A model generated the notes under the pieces. The model was given only the letters and a program-made list of their open reading frames with translations. It was not told the DNA's origin and did not search any database. Positions 55,896 to 64,000 of a stretch of 64,000 bases of DNA are shown in pieces (within the stretch, counting starts at the first letter, position 1; each line of letters opens with the position of its first letter). This stretch comes from Edaphobacter bradus. Lineage in GTDB: Bacteria; Acidobacteriota; Terriglobia; Terriglobales; Acidobacteriaceae. The stretch lies in the NCBI RefSeq assembly GCF_025685645.1, contig NZ_JAGSYF010000001.1, forward strand, positions 248,001 through 312,000, read 5' to 3'. The translations under genes and the position numbers were made by a program.

Positions 55896-57194
55896 ATGGC
55901 CAAGCGAAGCGTTGCGCACAAAAGCTGGCTCCCTGAGGCCAATGATCCCGCCACGAGTTTCCCCCTGACGCATCTTCCCTATGGAGCCTTTGAAGCCGAC
56001 GGCCAGCGCCACCTCTGCGTCGCTATCGGCGCGCACCTGCTAGACCTTCACCACTGCGCTGAATCCGGCCTTCTTCCAGCTTCGCTAGTTGCCCCATGCA
56101 AAGCACCCGTCCTGAATCCGCTCATGTCTCTTGGCCCTCGCGAGTGGACATTGCTGCGCCAGACCCTTACGGACCTTCTCCATAATTCAGCGAAACCCGC
56201 TAAGCGCGCGCGCGTCGAAGAGGCCCTCCATTCCATCGCTGGTGCAACGCTTTACAAACCCGTTGAGATTCCCAACTACACCGACTTCTATGCCTCTATC
56301 CATCACGCAACCCGCGTAGGCAGCCTGTTTCGCCCAGACAGCCCGCTTCTCCCGAACTACAAACACGTCCCGATTGGCTACCACGGACGCGCCTCATCCG
56401 TCGTGCCCAGCGGCGCACCCGTGTTACGCCCGCACGGACAGACGCGACCTTCTCATCCGGGTAAAGAGCCGAGCTTCGGCCCTTCGAGGACGCTCGACTT
56501 CGAACTCGAGCTTGCCTTCTACGTTGGCCAGTCCAACCCGCTCGGCACGCCTGTCCCCATCGCCCGCGCCGCGGAACATCTCTTCGGCGTCAGCCTGCTC
56601 AATGACTGGTCAGCGCGCGATATCCAGGCATGGGAGTATCAACCCCTGGGCCCTTTCCTCGGCAAGAACTTCGCAACGACCCTCTCGCCCTGGGTCACCC
56701 CCATGGCCGCGCTTGAGCCTTTTCGTGCACCCGCGGCGTCGCGCCCTAAGGGCGATCCACGCCCTCTCCCGTATCTGCGCAATGCAGTCGATCAACGACA
56801 AGGAGCCCTCGACCTCCAGTTTGAGGTCTTCCTCTCTACACAGATCTCTCGAGAGAACGGACTTGCTCCGTTCAGGATCAGCCAGAGCAGCACGCGCGAT
56901 CTTTACTGGACTCCCGCGCAGTTCGTTGCACATCACACCAGCAATGGCTGCAACCTTCAGGTCGGCGATATTCTCGCCACGGGAACAATCTCGGGCCCAG
57001 CCGTCTCCTCTGCCGGCTGCCTGCTCGAACTCACGCGCAACGGTGCAGAGCCCCTAAAGCTGCCTACCGGCGAGATGCGCGCCTTCCTCGAAGACGGCGA
57101 CGAGATCATCCTCAGCGGCTACGGCGAAGTTCCCGGACAGCCCCGAATTGGGCTCGGGGATTGCCGGGCAACGATCCTTCCAGCCCGCCACTAA
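55896..57194 (+). CDS. fahA: Fumarylacetoacetase
   Basis: The enzyme hydrolyses fumarylacetoacetate to fumarate and acetoacetate, the last step of tyrosine breakdown. Residues 1-115 form the SH3-like N-terminal domain (NDPATSFPLTHLPYGAF). The catalytic domain shows YTDFYASIHHATRVGSLFRP (metal Asp and catalytic His), DFELELAFYVG (two metal Glu), LLNDWSARDIQAWEYQPLGP (metal Asp) and FLGKNFATTLSPWV (Lys). Length (432 residues) is normal. ATG 55896 is preferred because GGAG lies upstream, though 12 bp away; ATG 55878 adds six residues. The next gene encodes an earlier step of the same pathway. Confidence 0.94.
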   Translation: MAKRSVAHKSWLPEANDPATSFPLTHLPYGAFEADGQRHLCVAIGAHLLDLHHCAESGLLPASLVAPCKAPVLNPLMSLGPREWTLLRQTLTDLLHNSAKPAKRARVEEALHSIAGATLYKPVEIPNYTDFYASIHHATRVGSLFRPDSPLLPNYKHVPIGYHGRASSVVPSGAPVLRPHGQTRPSHPGKEPSFGPSRTLDFELELAFYVGQSNPLGTPVPIARAAEHLFGVSLLNDWSARDIQAWEYQPLGPFLGKNFATTLSPWVTPMAALEPFRAPAASRPKGDPRPLPYLRNAVDQRQGALDLQFEVFLSTQISRENGLAPFRISQSSTRDLYWTPAQFVAHHTSNGCNLQVGDILATGTISGPAVSSAGCLLELTRNGAEPLKLPTGEMRAFLEDGDEIILSGYGEVPGQPRIGLGDCRATILPARH

Positions 57195-57262
57195 TCCACT
57201 AGCCAACGCTATCGTCGGCGGCATATCCTCTTCCCTGGTAAAACAGCACTGGAGATCTCCCC

Positions 57263-58393
57263 ATGGCAACACACGCGACAGTTCAGAACACGCAACTCCC
57301 CACAACAGACTTTCTTCCGCTCAAGGGTACCGACCACGTCGAGTTCTACGTCGGCAACGCGCGCCAATCCGCTTACTTCTATCGGGCCGCCCTGGGCATG
57401 ACTCTTGTCGCCTACGCTGGTCCCGAGACAGGCCTTCGCGATCGCGCGTCTTACGTCCTGCAGCAGGGCAAGGTCCGCTTTGTCCTCACCACGGCCCTTC
57501 GTGCTGACAGCGCCATCGCACGCCACGTCCACACGCATGGCGACGGAGTACATGCCATTGCGCTCTGGGTCGATGACGCCCGTCAGGCCTGGATCGAAAC
57601 CACCAGCCGCGGCGCACGCAGCGTCCAGGAGCCGACAGAGTTCTCCGACGAACACGGCAGCGTTACCACCTCAAGCATCGCTGTCTACGGCGACACTATC
57701 CACACTTTCGTCGATCGCAGCCACTACAACGGCCCGTTCTTTCCCGGCTATCGCCCCGTTGAACAGGATATTGTCGCGCGTCCTGTTGGCCTGCTTCACA
57801 TCGACCACATGGTGGGCAACGTCGGCTGGCACTCCATGAACGAATGGGTCGACTTTTATTCTCGCGTCATGGGCTTCTCGCTCTACCAGCACTTTGATGA
57901 CAATGACATCTCCACGGAGTATTCCGCGCTTATGTCGAAAGTCATGGCCAACGGCAATGGATACGTCAAATTTCCCATCAATGAGCCCGCAGAAGGCCGC
58001 CGCAAATCGCAGATCGAAGAGTACCTCGACTTCTACCAGGGGCCCGGCGTGCAGCACATTGCGCTCGCCACGGCCGACATTCTCTCCACTGTCTCGAAGA
58101 TGCAGCAGCAGGGAGTCGACTTCCTGACGATCCCCCATGCCTACTACACCGAGCTGCAGAACCGGGTCGGGCGCATCGACGAGCCCATCGAAGAGCTTGA
58201 GCGTCTTGGCATCCTCGTTGACCGCGACAACGAGGGTTACATGCTACAGATCTTCACGCGCCCAGTTGAAGACCGCCCCACGGTCTTCTTCGAGATCATC
58301 CAGCGCAAGGGATCGCGCAGCTTCGGCAAGGGCAACTTCAAGGCGCTCTTTGAAGCAATCGAAAGGGAACAGGCGCTTCGCGGCAACCTTTGA
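57263..58393 (+). CDS. hpd: 4-hydroxyphenylpyruvate dioxygenase
   Basis: The 376-residue Fe(II) enzyme converts 4-hydroxyphenylpyruvate to homogentisate. It has two vicinal-oxygen-chelate halves. Metal ligands are His in HIDHMVGNVG, His in GPGVQHIALATAD and Glu in PTVFFEIIQRKG, all present. The C-terminal GKGNFKALFEAIEREQALRG is the conserved gating helix. ATG 57263 follows GGAG. It is 68 bp behind fumarylacetoacetase; homogentisate dioxygenase is not in the window and must be elsewhere. Confidence 0.95.
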   Translation: MATHATVQNTQLPTTDFLPLKGTDHVEFYVGNARQSAYFYRAALGMTLVAYAGPETGLRDRASYVLQQGKVRFVLTTALRADSAIARHVHTHGDGVHAIALWVDDARQAWIETTSRGARSVQEPTEFSDEHGSVTTSSIAVYGDTIHTFVDRSHYNGPFFPGYRPVEQDIVARPVGLLHIDHMVGNVGWHSMNEWVDFYSRVMGFSLYQHFDDNDISTEYSALMSKVMANGNGYVKFPINEPAEGRRKSQIEEYLDFYQGPGVQHIALATADILSTVSKMQQQGVDFLTIPHAYYTELQNRVGRIDEPIEELERLGILVDRDNEGYMLQIFTRPVEDRPTVFFEIIQRKGSRSFGKGNFKALFEAIEREQALRGNL

Positions 58394-58436
58394 TTCTTCA
58401 CGTTCGGTGTGACACTCCAGAGCCCGCGCTCGATGC

Positions 58437-58467
58437 ATGATTATGCACTCATATAGTGCATAATCAT
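58437..58467. promoter_or_regulatory. Perfect 13-bp-arm palindrome, candidate operator
   Basis: ATGATTATGCACT (58437-58449) and AGTGCATAATCAT (58455-58467) are exact inverted copies around CATAT. It lies 44 bp after hpd and 54 bp before the next gene. A dimeric repressor site upstream of the amidinohydrolase-like gene is more likely than a terminator because the arms are A+T-rich and no T-tract follows. Confidence 0.65.
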
Positions 58468-58521
58468 TAGCATTGACGCGGGTTCTATCGATGGGTCAAG
58501 CTCATCATGGAGACCCCCAGT

Positions 58522-59394
58522 ATGAGCACGCGGCCCATCGAAATCACCTCTGCGCTTCCTCCTCTTGTTACCGCTCGCCGGACATACCTCATGTGCCCGC
58601 CGACACTCTATGACGTCGATTACGTCATCAATCCGTGGATGAGCGGCAACGTCCACTTGAGCTCACGAGAGCGCGCCATCGAGCAGTGGAACCATCTCTA
58701 TCGTGAACTCACCGCGATCGCCGACGTTGAATTGATCCAGCCGCAGTCCGGATCGCCCGACATGGTCTTTACTGCCAATGCCGGCCTCGAACGCAACGGC
58801 ACAGTCGTCCTCAGCGGCTTCTTTCATCCTGAGCGCCAGGCCGAAGAGCACCACTTCCGCTCCTGGTTTCAGTCATCCGGCTACAACGTTCTCGAGGTGC
58901 CGCGCGAGATCCCCTTTGAGGGCGAGGGGGACGCGCTGTTCTCCTCTGAGGGCACACGCCTCTGGGCCGCTCACGGCCCGCGTAGCGTAATGGCGAGCCA
59001 TACTCATCTCGTGCGCGCCTGGGGAGTCGAAGTCATTGCGCTTCATCTCGTCGATCCGCGCTTTTATCACCTCGACACCTGCTTCGCGCCGCTCGAAGAT
59101 GGCTTCGTCATGTACTATCCGCAGGCCTTCGACGCGCCCTCGCTTGTGAAGATCGAAGCCTTCTATCCGTCGGAGAAGCGCATCGTCGTCTCCGAGGCCG
59201 ATGCGGTTCGCTTCGCATGCAACGCCATCAACATTGATCGCACAATCCTGGTCAACGACATCAGCAGGGAACTGGTCGCAGAGCTTCAGACTAAGGGCTT
59301 CGAGGTCATCCAGATAACACTCAGCGAGTTCCTCAAGGCAGGAGGCGCGGCGAAGTGCCTCGTCATGCGCCTGGGTCCACAAATAGAGCGCTGA
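58522..59394 (+). CDS. Dimethylarginine dimethylaminohydrolase / arginine deiminase-related protein
   Basis: The 290-residue protein belongs to the guanidino-group modifying superfamily (pentein fold). Signature stretches: MCPPTLYDVDYVINPWM, PDMVFTANAGL, FFHPERQAEEHHFR, PFEGEGDAL, FYHLDTCFAPL (catalytic His-x-Asp) and, near the C-terminus, GGAAKCLVMRLG with the nucleophilic Cys. The reaction would be hydrolysis of arginine or a methylated arginine to citrulline plus an amine or ammonia, but substrate cannot be fixed. Start ATG 58522 has GGAG 9 bp upstream; ATG 58507 does not. Behind hpd on the same strand but with its own palindromic site. Confidence 0.88.
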   Translation: MSTRPIEITSALPPLVTARRTYLMCPPTLYDVDYVINPWMSGNVHLSSRERAIEQWNHLYRELTAIADVELIQPQSGSPDMVFTANAGLERNGTVVLSGFFHPERQAEEHHFRSWFQSSGYNVLEVPREIPFEGEGDALFSSEGTRLWAAHGPRSVMASHTHLVRAWGVEVIALHLVDPRFYHLDTCFAPLEDGFVMYYPQAFDAPSLVKIEAFYPSEKRIVVSEADAVRFACNAINIDRTILVNDISRELVAELQTKGFEVIQITLSEFLKAGGAAKCLVMRLGPQIER

Positions 59395-59407
59395 CGACGT
59401 TCAGAGA

Positions 59408-62125
59408 TCAGGCGCTGGCCCGCAGACGGCCGGCGCCAGTTTCGGGTTCCAGGCGCACGCGTTGCCGCACGCGCTCAATCTCTTTCCACGGGTCTTTCTT
59501 TAGTCGTGTCTTCCACTTAGGAAAGTCTGCTGCTCGAAACACAGGGCGTTCGTCAGCTGCCTTCAACTCATCCCAGCTCAACGGCATTGACACCGCAGCC
59601 CCAAGCCGGGCCCGCGGAGAATAGGCCGCTACCGCCGTTGCGCCTCGCTCGTTTCTCAGGTAGTCGAGATAGATCTTTCCCTTCCGCGCCGCCTTCGTCA
59701 TCTTCGTCAGGTACAGCGAAGGGCTTGCTTTCTCCATGCCAAGTACCACGCTATGGGCAAACTCTTTGGCTGCGGGCCATTCCATCTCGGGATCAACCGG
59801 AACGACTACGTGCAGACCCTTGCCGCCAGTAGTCTTCACAAAGTTCTCCAACCCCATCTGTTTCAGGCGATCCTTCAGCTCCAGCGCCGCCTCGGTCACT
59901 CTGCGCCAAGGCAAAGCCTCATCCGGATCGAGATCGAAGATCAACCGGTCAGGCCGCTCCAGATCGTCGTTGCGCGACCCCCATGGGTGGACTTCGAGCA
60001 CACCCATCTGCGCGAGTCCCGCCAGCGCTTCTGCTGAATCCAGTGTGATGTAAGGCTCAACCTTGCCGTTCTTGTCGGCAACCTCCACACCGCCGATTCC
60101 TTCAGGAAGAGTTGCAGTGACATGCTTCTGAAAGAAGCACGGATGCCCGGCGCCATCTGGGCAACGCACAAGGCTCAGCGGTCTGCCGGTGAGATGCGGC
60201 AACATCCACGCTGCGATTGCCCAGTAATAGTCAGCGAGCATCTGTTTTGTCAGGCCGGACTCTGCATCGAGCAGCTTGCTCGGGTGCGTCAACCGCACAG
60301 GCGCATGCTCGCAATCCTCTCTCATGGGCATCAGCTCCTTCACACTCACTTTGGATGCCTTCTTCCTGTGTCGCGCCTCCTTGGGTTGCGGACCGGCCGT
60401 CTCGCGAACGACCTCAGCAGCAGGCTTGTCCTCGCGAACCCCAAGAAACGCAGACTGTCGCACAAGATTGTCCGCAGTCCAGGTCGAGAATCGTACCTCC
60501 ACCACTATCTCCGGCTTCACCCAATGCACGCCCTTCCGCGCATCGTCAGGCACGCTGGCGAAAGGGCTGGTCGCTCGTTCCAGCTTCTCCAGCCTGTCGC
60601 GCAGCATGCTATGCGTCTTCTGCGTGAACCCCGTCCCGGTACGGCCTGCATAGATCAGGTCGCCGTCCTTGTAGTAGCCCAGCACCAGCGCGCCCACACC
60701 ATGAATCCCGCTCGTCGGCAGAGTGTAGCCGCCGACAACAAGCTCCTGTTCGTGCAGGCACTTCATCTTCAGCCAGTCGCTACCGCGACCTGCGGTGTAG
60801 AGGCTATCGGCTCGCTTTGAGATGATTCCTTCCGCGCCCAGCTTGCAGGCCTCTTTTAACAGCTCCGGCCCACCCTGCTCCATATGCTCACTCACCCGAA
60901 GGGTATCTACCTCGGAGTTCTCAAGAATCGCGGACAGCAACCTCTTCCGCTCACGTAACGGAAGCCCCCTCGTGTTCCGTCCATTAACATGCAGTAGATC
61001 GAAGCAGAAATACGTCAGCGTATGCCGGGCACCTTCCTGCATCGAGGCCTGCAGGTCCGCGAAGCTTGTCGTCCCATCCGGCCTCACCACGACAACCTCG
61101 CCGTCCAGAGTTACGTTGTCCACGGGAAGCTTTCCCACTTCGCTTGCGATCGCCCGCATCCGCGATGTCCAGTCGAACCCGGTGCGTGTCAGCATCTGCA
61201 CGCGCTCGCCATCTTTGCGTGCCTGCATCCTGTATCCGTCCAGCTTCAGCTCGTGCAGCCATCCTTTGCCCGAGGGTGGCACTGTCGCCATCTTCGCCAG
61301 TTCAGGAGGCACAAACTTCGGCTGCGCCTCTATGGGCAACCCCTTCAGGTTTTTCTCGAGGTTCAGACTTACCGAGGGCGTGGCAGCCTTCGTCTCTTGA
61401 CGAAACCACGCCTTCCCACCCTTCGCCGTGTCCTTTGAGTTCCATACATGGTCTTCGTTGCGGGCGATCTCCTCCATCGTCCTTCCGGTAATCGCGGAGT
61501 CAGGGGCGTCCTCTGTGATGGGAGGATCATGGGGGCGGCGTTCGAAGTCGTCATGCTCCTTGATCAGCAGCCAGTTGGGCTTCTTCTCATTCGCCCACTT
61601 GCCGCCCATCCGGATCAGCGCCCACTTTCCCTTGAGCTTCGTGCCGTGCAGGACAAATTTGAGGCTGCCGTCGTGCAGTCCCGCTTCGATGTCGGTGTGC
61701 CCTTGCTGTGGCTCCCATGTTCCCTGGTCCCACAGCATCACTGTGCCGCCGCCATACTGCCCTCGCGGGATGATCCCCTCGAATCCTCCATACTCGATGG
61801 GGTGGTCCTCCACCTGCACCGCGAGCCTCTTGTCTGCGACGACGTAGCTTGGCCCCTTCGCAACTGCCCAGCTCTTTAGAACCCCATTCCATCCCAGCCT
61901 GAAGTCATAGTGCAGATGCGAGGCTGCGTGCTTCTGGACACAGAAGGGAAGTCCTTCGCTTTTACGCTGCCGTTTGGACGAACCCCCACTAGGCTCAGCC
62001 GTCACGTCGAAGTTCCGCATTGAGCGATAGCGTTCAAGCTGCTCGTCGACAGCGTCGGCAGCTTCCGAAGCTTCGCGCCCTGCCGTCTTCTTTGAGGACT
62101 TTTTCGCCGCCCTGGCTGTCGCCAT
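59408..62125 (-). CDS. ligD: Multifunctional ATP-dependent DNA ligase D (NHEJ)
   Basis: The 905-residue protein joins broken DNA ends with Ku. Domain order is phosphoesterase (about 55-215: CVQKHAASHLHYDFRLGWNG, DHPIEYGGFEGIIPRGQYGG), ligase (about 265-560: motif I ELKLDGYRM with the AMP-accepting Lys, then DGEVVVVRPDG and EGIISKRADS) and primase-like polymerase (about 610-890: RPLSLVRCPDG, RLIFDLDPDEALPW, TTGGKGLHVVVPVDP). The DLDPDE motif supplies the metal Asp residues. ATG 62125 follows GGAGG. It is 36 bp behind ku, a classical bacterial NHEJ pair. Confidence 0.96.
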   Translation of the reverse strand: MATARAAKKSSKKTAGREASEAADAVDEQLERYRSMRNFDVTAEPSGGSSKRQRKSEGLPFCVQKHAASHLHYDFRLGWNGVLKSWAVAKGPSYVVADKRLAVQVEDHPIEYGGFEGIIPRGQYGGGTVMLWDQGTWEPQQGHTDIEAGLHDGSLKFVLHGTKLKGKWALIRMGGKWANEKKPNWLLIKEHDDFERRPHDPPITEDAPDSAITGRTMEEIARNEDHVWNSKDTAKGGKAWFRQETKAATPSVSLNLEKNLKGLPIEAQPKFVPPELAKMATVPPSGKGWLHELKLDGYRMQARKDGERVQMLTRTGFDWTSRMRAIASEVGKLPVDNVTLDGEVVVVRPDGTTSFADLQASMQEGARHTLTYFCFDLLHVNGRNTRGLPLRERKRLLSAILENSEVDTLRVSEHMEQGGPELLKEACKLGAEGIISKRADSLYTAGRGSDWLKMKCLHEQELVVGGYTLPTSGIHGVGALVLGYYKDGDLIYAGRTGTGFTQKTHSMLRDRLEKLERATSPFASVPDDARKGVHWVKPEIVVEVRFSTWTADNLVRQSAFLGVREDKPAAEVVRETAGPQPKEARHRKKASKVSVKELMPMREDCEHAPVRLTHPSKLLDAESGLTKQMLADYYWAIAAWMLPHLTGRPLSLVRCPDGAGHPCFFQKHVTATLPEGIGGVEVADKNGKVEPYITLDSAEALAGLAQMGVLEVHPWGSRNDDLERPDRLIFDLDPDEALPWRRVTEAALELKDRLKQMGLENFVKTTGGKGLHVVVPVDPEMEWPAAKEFAHSVVLGMEKASPSLYLTKMTKAARKGKIYLDYLRNERGATAVAAYSPRARLGAAVSMPLSWDELKAADERPVFRAADFPKWKTRLKKDPWKEIERVRQRVRLEPETGAGRLRASA

Positions 62126-62161
62126 CGCCGATTCCTCCGCCTCGCTCCGGGCGAAGGCCTG

Positions 62162-63103
62162 TTACGCGGACCTCCGTTTGCTCGTCGGAGACTTCACCAG
62201 CGAGATGCCCTTCTTCGTTTCGGCCTTCGCTCCCTCTGCCTTTACCGAAGCTGCGGGCTTCTTCTTGCCTGGGGCTGCTGCCTCCGCCTCTTTGCCGCCG
62301 ACACTCTTGCGCAGAGCATCCATCAGGTTCACTACCTGGGCGCGGCGCGGAGCAGATACCTCATCCTTCGGAACAGGAAGATGCTTGATCTTCGCCTCTA
62401 CGAGTTCCTTCACCGCGGCCTCATAGCCGTCCTTGAACCTACCCGGATCGAACTTCGCCGCCTTGCGCTTGATTAACTCCATCGCCAGCTCCAGCGAGTC
62501 CGCGTTCACCGCCGCCTTCTTGACCTCTCTGAAGTACTCGGCTGGATCGCGCAGCTCCTCCTGATAGCGCATCGTATAACCCATCATGCCGCCCAGCTTG
62601 TCGTCCTCGTCGGCGGTGACGGCGAAGACATGCTCTCGCCCGCCAAAGGCAATCTTGCCCAGCGCTGCCTTCTTTGTCTTCTTCAGTGCGGCGCGAACGA
62701 CAGCGAACGCCTCTGCCTGCACATCATCCTCCGGCACGATAAAGTAAGGCTTCTCCATGTACTTCGGCGTCAGCTCATCGAGGGAGACAAACTGCGATAC
62801 CTCAATGGCATGCTTCGAGGGCACGCGAAGCTCTTCAAGCTCCTTGGGCTCGATGATCACGTACTGGCCTTTGCTGTACTCGTAGCCTTTGACGATTTCG
62901 TCCTTCTCCACGGGGTTTGCTGCTTCGCCTGGATTGTCCTCAAGAGCCGAGGCCAGCACCTTCTGGTGACGCACACGCTCACCGGTCGTTCGGCTGACCT
63001 GGTGGAAGCGGATCTCGCTCTTGGACTCAGTTGCTACGTAGAGCTTCACTCCAAACGACACAAGGGATATCTGGATGTGACCAGACCAGTAAGGGCGTGC
63101 CAT
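62162..63103 (-). CDS. ku: Ku protein, NHEJ DNA end-binding
   Basis: The 313-residue protein starts MARPYWSGHIQISLVSFGVK, the standard bacterial Ku N-terminus, and keeps the bridge region (KGYEYSKGQYVIIEPKELEE, LAMELIKRKAAKFDPGRFKD). The tail from about residue 260 is Lys/Ala rich and probably binds DNA and LigD. ATG 63103 follows GAGG. It forms a ring dimer on DNA ends and recruits the ligase encoded 36 bp downstream. Confidence 0.96.
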   Translation of the reverse strand: MARPYWSGHIQISLVSFGVKLYVATESKSEIRFHQVSRTTGERVRHQKVLASALEDNPGEAANPVEKDEIVKGYEYSKGQYVIIEPKELEELRVPSKHAIEVSQFVSLDELTPKYMEKPYFIVPEDDVQAEAFAVVRAALKKTKKAALGKIAFGGREHVFAVTADEDDKLGGMMGYTMRYQEELRDPAEYFREVKKAAVNADSLELAMELIKRKAAKFDPGRFKDGYEAAVKELVEAKIKHLPVPKDEVSAPRRAQVVNLMDALRKSVGGKEAEAAAPGKKKPAASVKAEGAKAETKKGISLVKSPTSKRRSA

Positions 63104-63289
63104 CGATGTAACCTCACGAGCGGCTGAAAAAGCCGTCTTTCAGAAATCAGATTCGGCACCCTGCCTGCAGGGATGCCCTTATTTTCGCTGAACGGCGCCT
63201 CGGCTGAATAGATGACAAGATTGTTGTTAGCAAACCTGCCAATGCAGGTGGGTGCAGATGTCGGGCGTTCTGAACAGGTTGAGGCGAAT

Positions 63290-64000
63290 CTAGGGTAGTG
63301 GAATCTGGGCAAAACGCAGAAAGGCCTGTCCGGCGGTCGAGAACTGGATCTCGACTGCCGATCCCGCGGAGCATTGCGTTATCCCGGTCCAGCTTCCCGT
63401 CGTGATCCAGTCGCCTTTCTTCAACCCTTCGGTCCGGCTCGCTCCCTCGTTGGCAAGCCACGGTAGCAGCCGCATCAGGTCGCCTGCCGTGTTCGAACCC
63501 GTCCGCTCCACGCGCACCGAGCCATCGACCGCCAGCGTTACCGACTCTTTGGTGAAGTCGATGCTCAGCCAGTTCGGAACTGCCTCACCGTAAACGAAGC
63601 CGCCATGCAACGACATATCAGCGACGTTCGTCAGCTTTGTGGCCTTCGAGGGATCGATTAGCGCCGTCTCTAGTATCTCAATCGCCGGGTGCATACTCGC
63701 AATCGCCGCAACAACCTCTTCGCGTGAGTAGGGTGTCTCGCGTGGCGGCAGATCGGCGCCAAGGTGGAACGCGATCTCTGCCTCCACTCCCCGGTACCGG
63801 TGCATCAGCCCGCGCAGTTCGCATCCGCTGCACGACATCCACGCCGCGGGCATCGGCGCAAACGATGGCGTCGCGTCGGGGGTGGGAGCTCCAACCTTCC
63901 AGCCTCCGATCGCCTCGTAGGCCCACGACATCCGGTCCTGGATGAAGTAAGCTTCTTCGAGTGTTGTCGGACGAACCTCCTTCGGGAGGTCTACAATCGG
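63290..64000 (-). CDS. 2-keto-4-pentenoate hydratase/fumarylacetoacetate hydrolase-like protein, N-terminus off the right edge
   Basis: The frame is open from the right edge to the stop at 63290, 236 residues visible. Starting upstream of the first ATG the sequence still reads as family sequence (LPKEVRPTTLEEAYFIQDRM), so the true start lies beyond 64000. Features: GGWKVGAPTPDA, GVEAEIAFHLGADLPPR (metal Glu pair), VYGEAVPNWL, GDWITTGSWTG near the C-terminus. Relatives hydrate 2-oxopent-4-enoate or decarboxylate 4-oxalocrotonate in aromatic breakdown. Substrate here is unknown, though the tyrosine genes nearby fit an aromatic catabolic setting. Confidence 0.82.
   Translation of the reverse strand, partial: PIVDLPKEVRPTTLEEAYFIQDRMSWAYEAIGGWKVGAPTPDATPSFAPMPAAWMSCSGCELRGLMHRYRGVEAEIAFHLGADLPPRETPYSREEVVAAIASMHPAIEILETALIDPSKATKLTNVADMSLHGGFVYGEAVPNWLSIDFTKESVTLAVDGSVRVERTGSNTAGDLMRLLPWLANEGASRTEGLKKGDWITTGSWTGITQCSAGSAVEIQFSTAGQAFLRFAQIPLP

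Noticed and set aside
54782..55954. 390-residue minus-strand frame opposite the second RND pump
   Set aside because: Asp/Glu/His-rich antisense shadow of the pump gene without protein family features.

Overview
The window looks like chromosome of an Acidobacteriota bacterium of the Terriglobia type (Granulicella/Edaphobacter/Terriglobus-like). This is inferred from a large Oar-type TonB-dependent receptor with an N-terminal carboxypeptidase-regulatory domain, TPR-rich polysaccharide loci, many secreted glycoside hydrolases, and the mix of NHEJ, efflux and trehalose/glycogen genes. No species can be named from sequence alone.

Positions 1 to about 11,640 differ from the rest: they are visibly more A+T-rich and carry a casposon-like gene set. 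It comprises a solo Cas1 integrase with a zinc-binding cluster and a C-terminal helix-turn-helix, a small DNA-binding-type protein, a divergent iteron-like control region, a second DNA-binding-type protein, an HNH-type zinc protein, a family B DNA polymerase with intact exonuclease and polymerase motifs, and (at the left edge, cut off) an Eco57I-like DNA methyltransferase fused to a PD-(D/E)xK-type nuclease. There is no Cas2, no effector and no CRISPR array. Two exported coiled-coil proteins of unknown function close the region. The left end lies outside the window, so terminal repeats could not be matched.

From 11,731 to 24,736 the chromosome holds carbohydrate genes: TPR proteins, a secreted amylo-alpha-1,6-glucosidase-like hydrolase, a secreted GH13 enzyme, a GntR/LacI hybrid regulator and a TonB-dependent receptor. 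From 25,157 to 36,590 comes storage and compatible-solute metabolism: a membrane-anchored trehalose-6-phosphate synthase fusion, OtsB, GlgX, glycogen phosphorylase, phosphoketolase and PPK2. The last four lie on the minus strand directly behind an ABC efflux set (outer membrane factor, membrane fusion protein, double ATPase, two ABC-2 permeases; 36,602-43,217), so all nine may be one transcript. A near-perfect 32-bp palindrome lies over the presumed promoter of that set.

From 43,400 to 51,200 there is a scarred zone with an IS5-type transposase remnant, an orphan gene fragment, a complete RND efflux operon, REP-like inverted repeats, a tRNA-Glu gene and an internally deleted queuosine-precursor transporter. 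A second RND pump (adaptor and pump) follows at 51,424-55,792. The right end holds tyrosine catabolism genes (fumarylacetoacetase, 4-hydroxyphenylpyruvate dioxygenase), an arginine deiminase/DDAH-like enzyme behind a perfect palindrome, the NHEJ pair LigD-Ku, and a 2-keto-4-pentenoate hydratase-like gene cut by the right edge.

The candidate undescribed system is the bacterial Cas1-PolB-HNH element at the left.
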